Origin: Palsa-504 sp963739615
GTDB taxonomy: Bacteria; Actinomycetota; Actinomycetes; Streptosporangiales; Streptosporangiaceae
Assembly (NCBI GenBank): GCA_963739615.1
Contig: CAVUBD010000035.1
Coordinates: 124,001-188,000 of the forward strand
Direction of reading: 5' to 3'
Length of the DNA stretch: 64,000 bases
Position 1 is the stretch's first letter. Each line of letters opens with the position of its first letter. The notes under the pieces are model-generated. The model had not been told where the DNA came from. It saw nothing but the letters and a program-made list of their open reading frames with translations, and ran no database searches. The position numbers and the translations under genes were made by a program. This document shows positions 63,129 through 64,000 of this stretch, in pieces.

Positions 63129-63620
63129 GTGAACGACCCGGAGGTCACGATCAGGCCAGTCAACGAGGGTGACCGGCCCATGCTCTCGTGGCTCGTCGCC
63201 GAGCTCTGGGGATCCGAGCTCGTCGCCGTCCACGGCGACGTCCTGCGGCCCGCCGAGTTCCCCGGGTTCATCGCCGAACGATCCCGCCTGGTCGTGGGGC
63301 TGCTCACCTACCAGTTCGCGGGTGACTTCCTCGAGATCGTCACGCTCAACGCCATCGACCGCCGGGCCGGGATCGGGACCCGGCTCATCGAGGCTTCCAT
63401 CGGGACGGCGCGCCACTTCCGCTGCCGCCAGATCCGGCTCACCACCACCAACGACAACGTGGACGCGCTCCGTTTCTACCAGCGCCGCGGGTTCCGGCTG
63501 GCCGAGCTCCGGCCTGGTGCGGTGGACCGGTCCCGGCAGGAGAAGCCCCAGATCCCGCGGGTGGGCGACTACGGCATCCCGCTCCACGACGAGATCGACC
63601 TCAGCCTCCAGATCCGCTGA
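63129..63620 (+). CDS. GNAT-family N-acetyltransferase
   Basis: 163 residues from GTG 63129 (VNDPEVTIRPVNEGDRPMLSWLVAELWGSE). Acetyl-CoA signature: FLEIVTLNAIDRRAGIGTRLIEASIGTA (R/Q-x-x-G-x-G/A), then CRQIRLTTTNDNVDALRFYQRRGFRLAELRPGA, motif B with the usual Asn and Tyr. The ribosome site is weak. The frame is open upstream into a MerR remnant, so translation might begin at 62889. Substrate unknown. Confidence 0.85.
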   Translation: MNDPEVTIRPVNEGDRPMLSWLVAELWGSELVAVHGDVLRPAEFPGFIAERSRLVVGLLTYQFAGDFLEIVTLNAIDRRAGIGTRLIEASIGTARHFRCRQIRLTTTNDNVDALRFYQRRGFRLAELRPGAVDRSRQEKPQIPRVGDYGIPLHDEIDLSLQIR

Positions 63621-64000
63621 GCCTCGATCCTGTGCATATAAGCTCCTTATCTGACCCTTTGGGCACTCTGTGCCCATTCCGGCCGATCTGCCGTCAGGGA
63701 TGTCGTGTTTGTGATGGTGATTTATCTTGACGTGCCTGCGAGTCCTCGGTCCATGATTGAACTCCGGTCACGTTCATCAGGGAGGCTCCCGGTTCGAAGG
63801 GCCCACGGCGTACCTTTCACCGACAGTATCGACGTGTGTGCTGTCGTGATCATGGGTGATGCGCTATACAAGGACATACGACTACCCGGCAACGGGGTGC
63901 GGGTGGTCATGGGCCAGGCGCTCCTGTCTGCGGGCTCGTGGCGAGGCTGCGAGGCTGCGAGGCAGGGACTAGGGGCAAGGAAGCGAGATGCTGCCAAACG
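63621..64000. other. 380-base end region; short 8-bp tandem repeat
   Basis: No reliable gene seen. gcgaggct is repeated in tandem about 2.7 times near 63941-63962. A minus-strand open frame (63722-63997) has no protein-like features. Confidence 0.4.

Noticed and set aside
63722..63997. 92-codon minus-strand open frame at the window end
   Set aside because: No protein-like pattern or ribosome site.

Overview
The window is very GC-rich and gene-dense and comes from an actinomycete, probably a filamentous one. The evidence is mshC (mycothiol synthesis), a lexA / LysM protein / nrdR / nrdJ block, an apparent tmsA/tmsB pair for 10-methyl fatty acids, a DUF4192 protein, many GTG starts, and orn next to tRNA-His. 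I cannot name a genus. No rRNA operon or CRISPR array is visible.

Layout. 1-10 kb: a partial histidine kinase and its response regulator, a LuxR-type regulator, an LCP cell-wall ligase, a STAS protein, a large flippase-like/kinase-like membrane protein, an SDR and a DHA2 exporter. 10-29 kb is accessory: an ArsR-type operon with an MMPL transporter, three gene remnants, two toxin-antitoxin pairs, a TetR/truncated exporter pair, an ATPase-LuxR regulator with a flavin monooxygenase, a Gly-rich membrane protein, an AbiEi-Fic fusion, and a 749-residue GTPase with an integrase-like N-terminus behind an 81-base inverted repeat. Five direct copies of an intergenic element with core GTGCAARCGATAAC punctuate this region (10.31, 17.22, 21.66, 23.55 and 25.21 kb). 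Two copies sit exactly where a gene is truncated or loses its native end. The region ends at tRNA-His.

29-53 kb is mostly housekeeping: orn, a DapA-like lyase, two membrane proteases, an IclR/amidase pair, mshC, DUF4192, tmsA/tmsB, an inactive-looking ketosynthase, leuS with a leader-peptide attenuator, lexA, a LysM protein, nrdR, nrdJ and a 57-residue protein. 53-60.8 kb is again accessory: a 558-residue protein of unknown function, a decayed tyrosine-recombinase module, and a Fic gene followed by VapBC and a partial second Fic copy. 60.9-63.6 kb holds panB, a frame-disrupted quinone oxidoreductase, a MerR remnant and an acetyltransferase.

Several genes are broken by a single-base indel (about 1,420, 17,680, 19,938, 42,840, 57,703 and 62,085). 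Core genes are intact. Some of these may be base-call errors in GC runs; others sit in modules carrying further lesions and look genuinely decayed.
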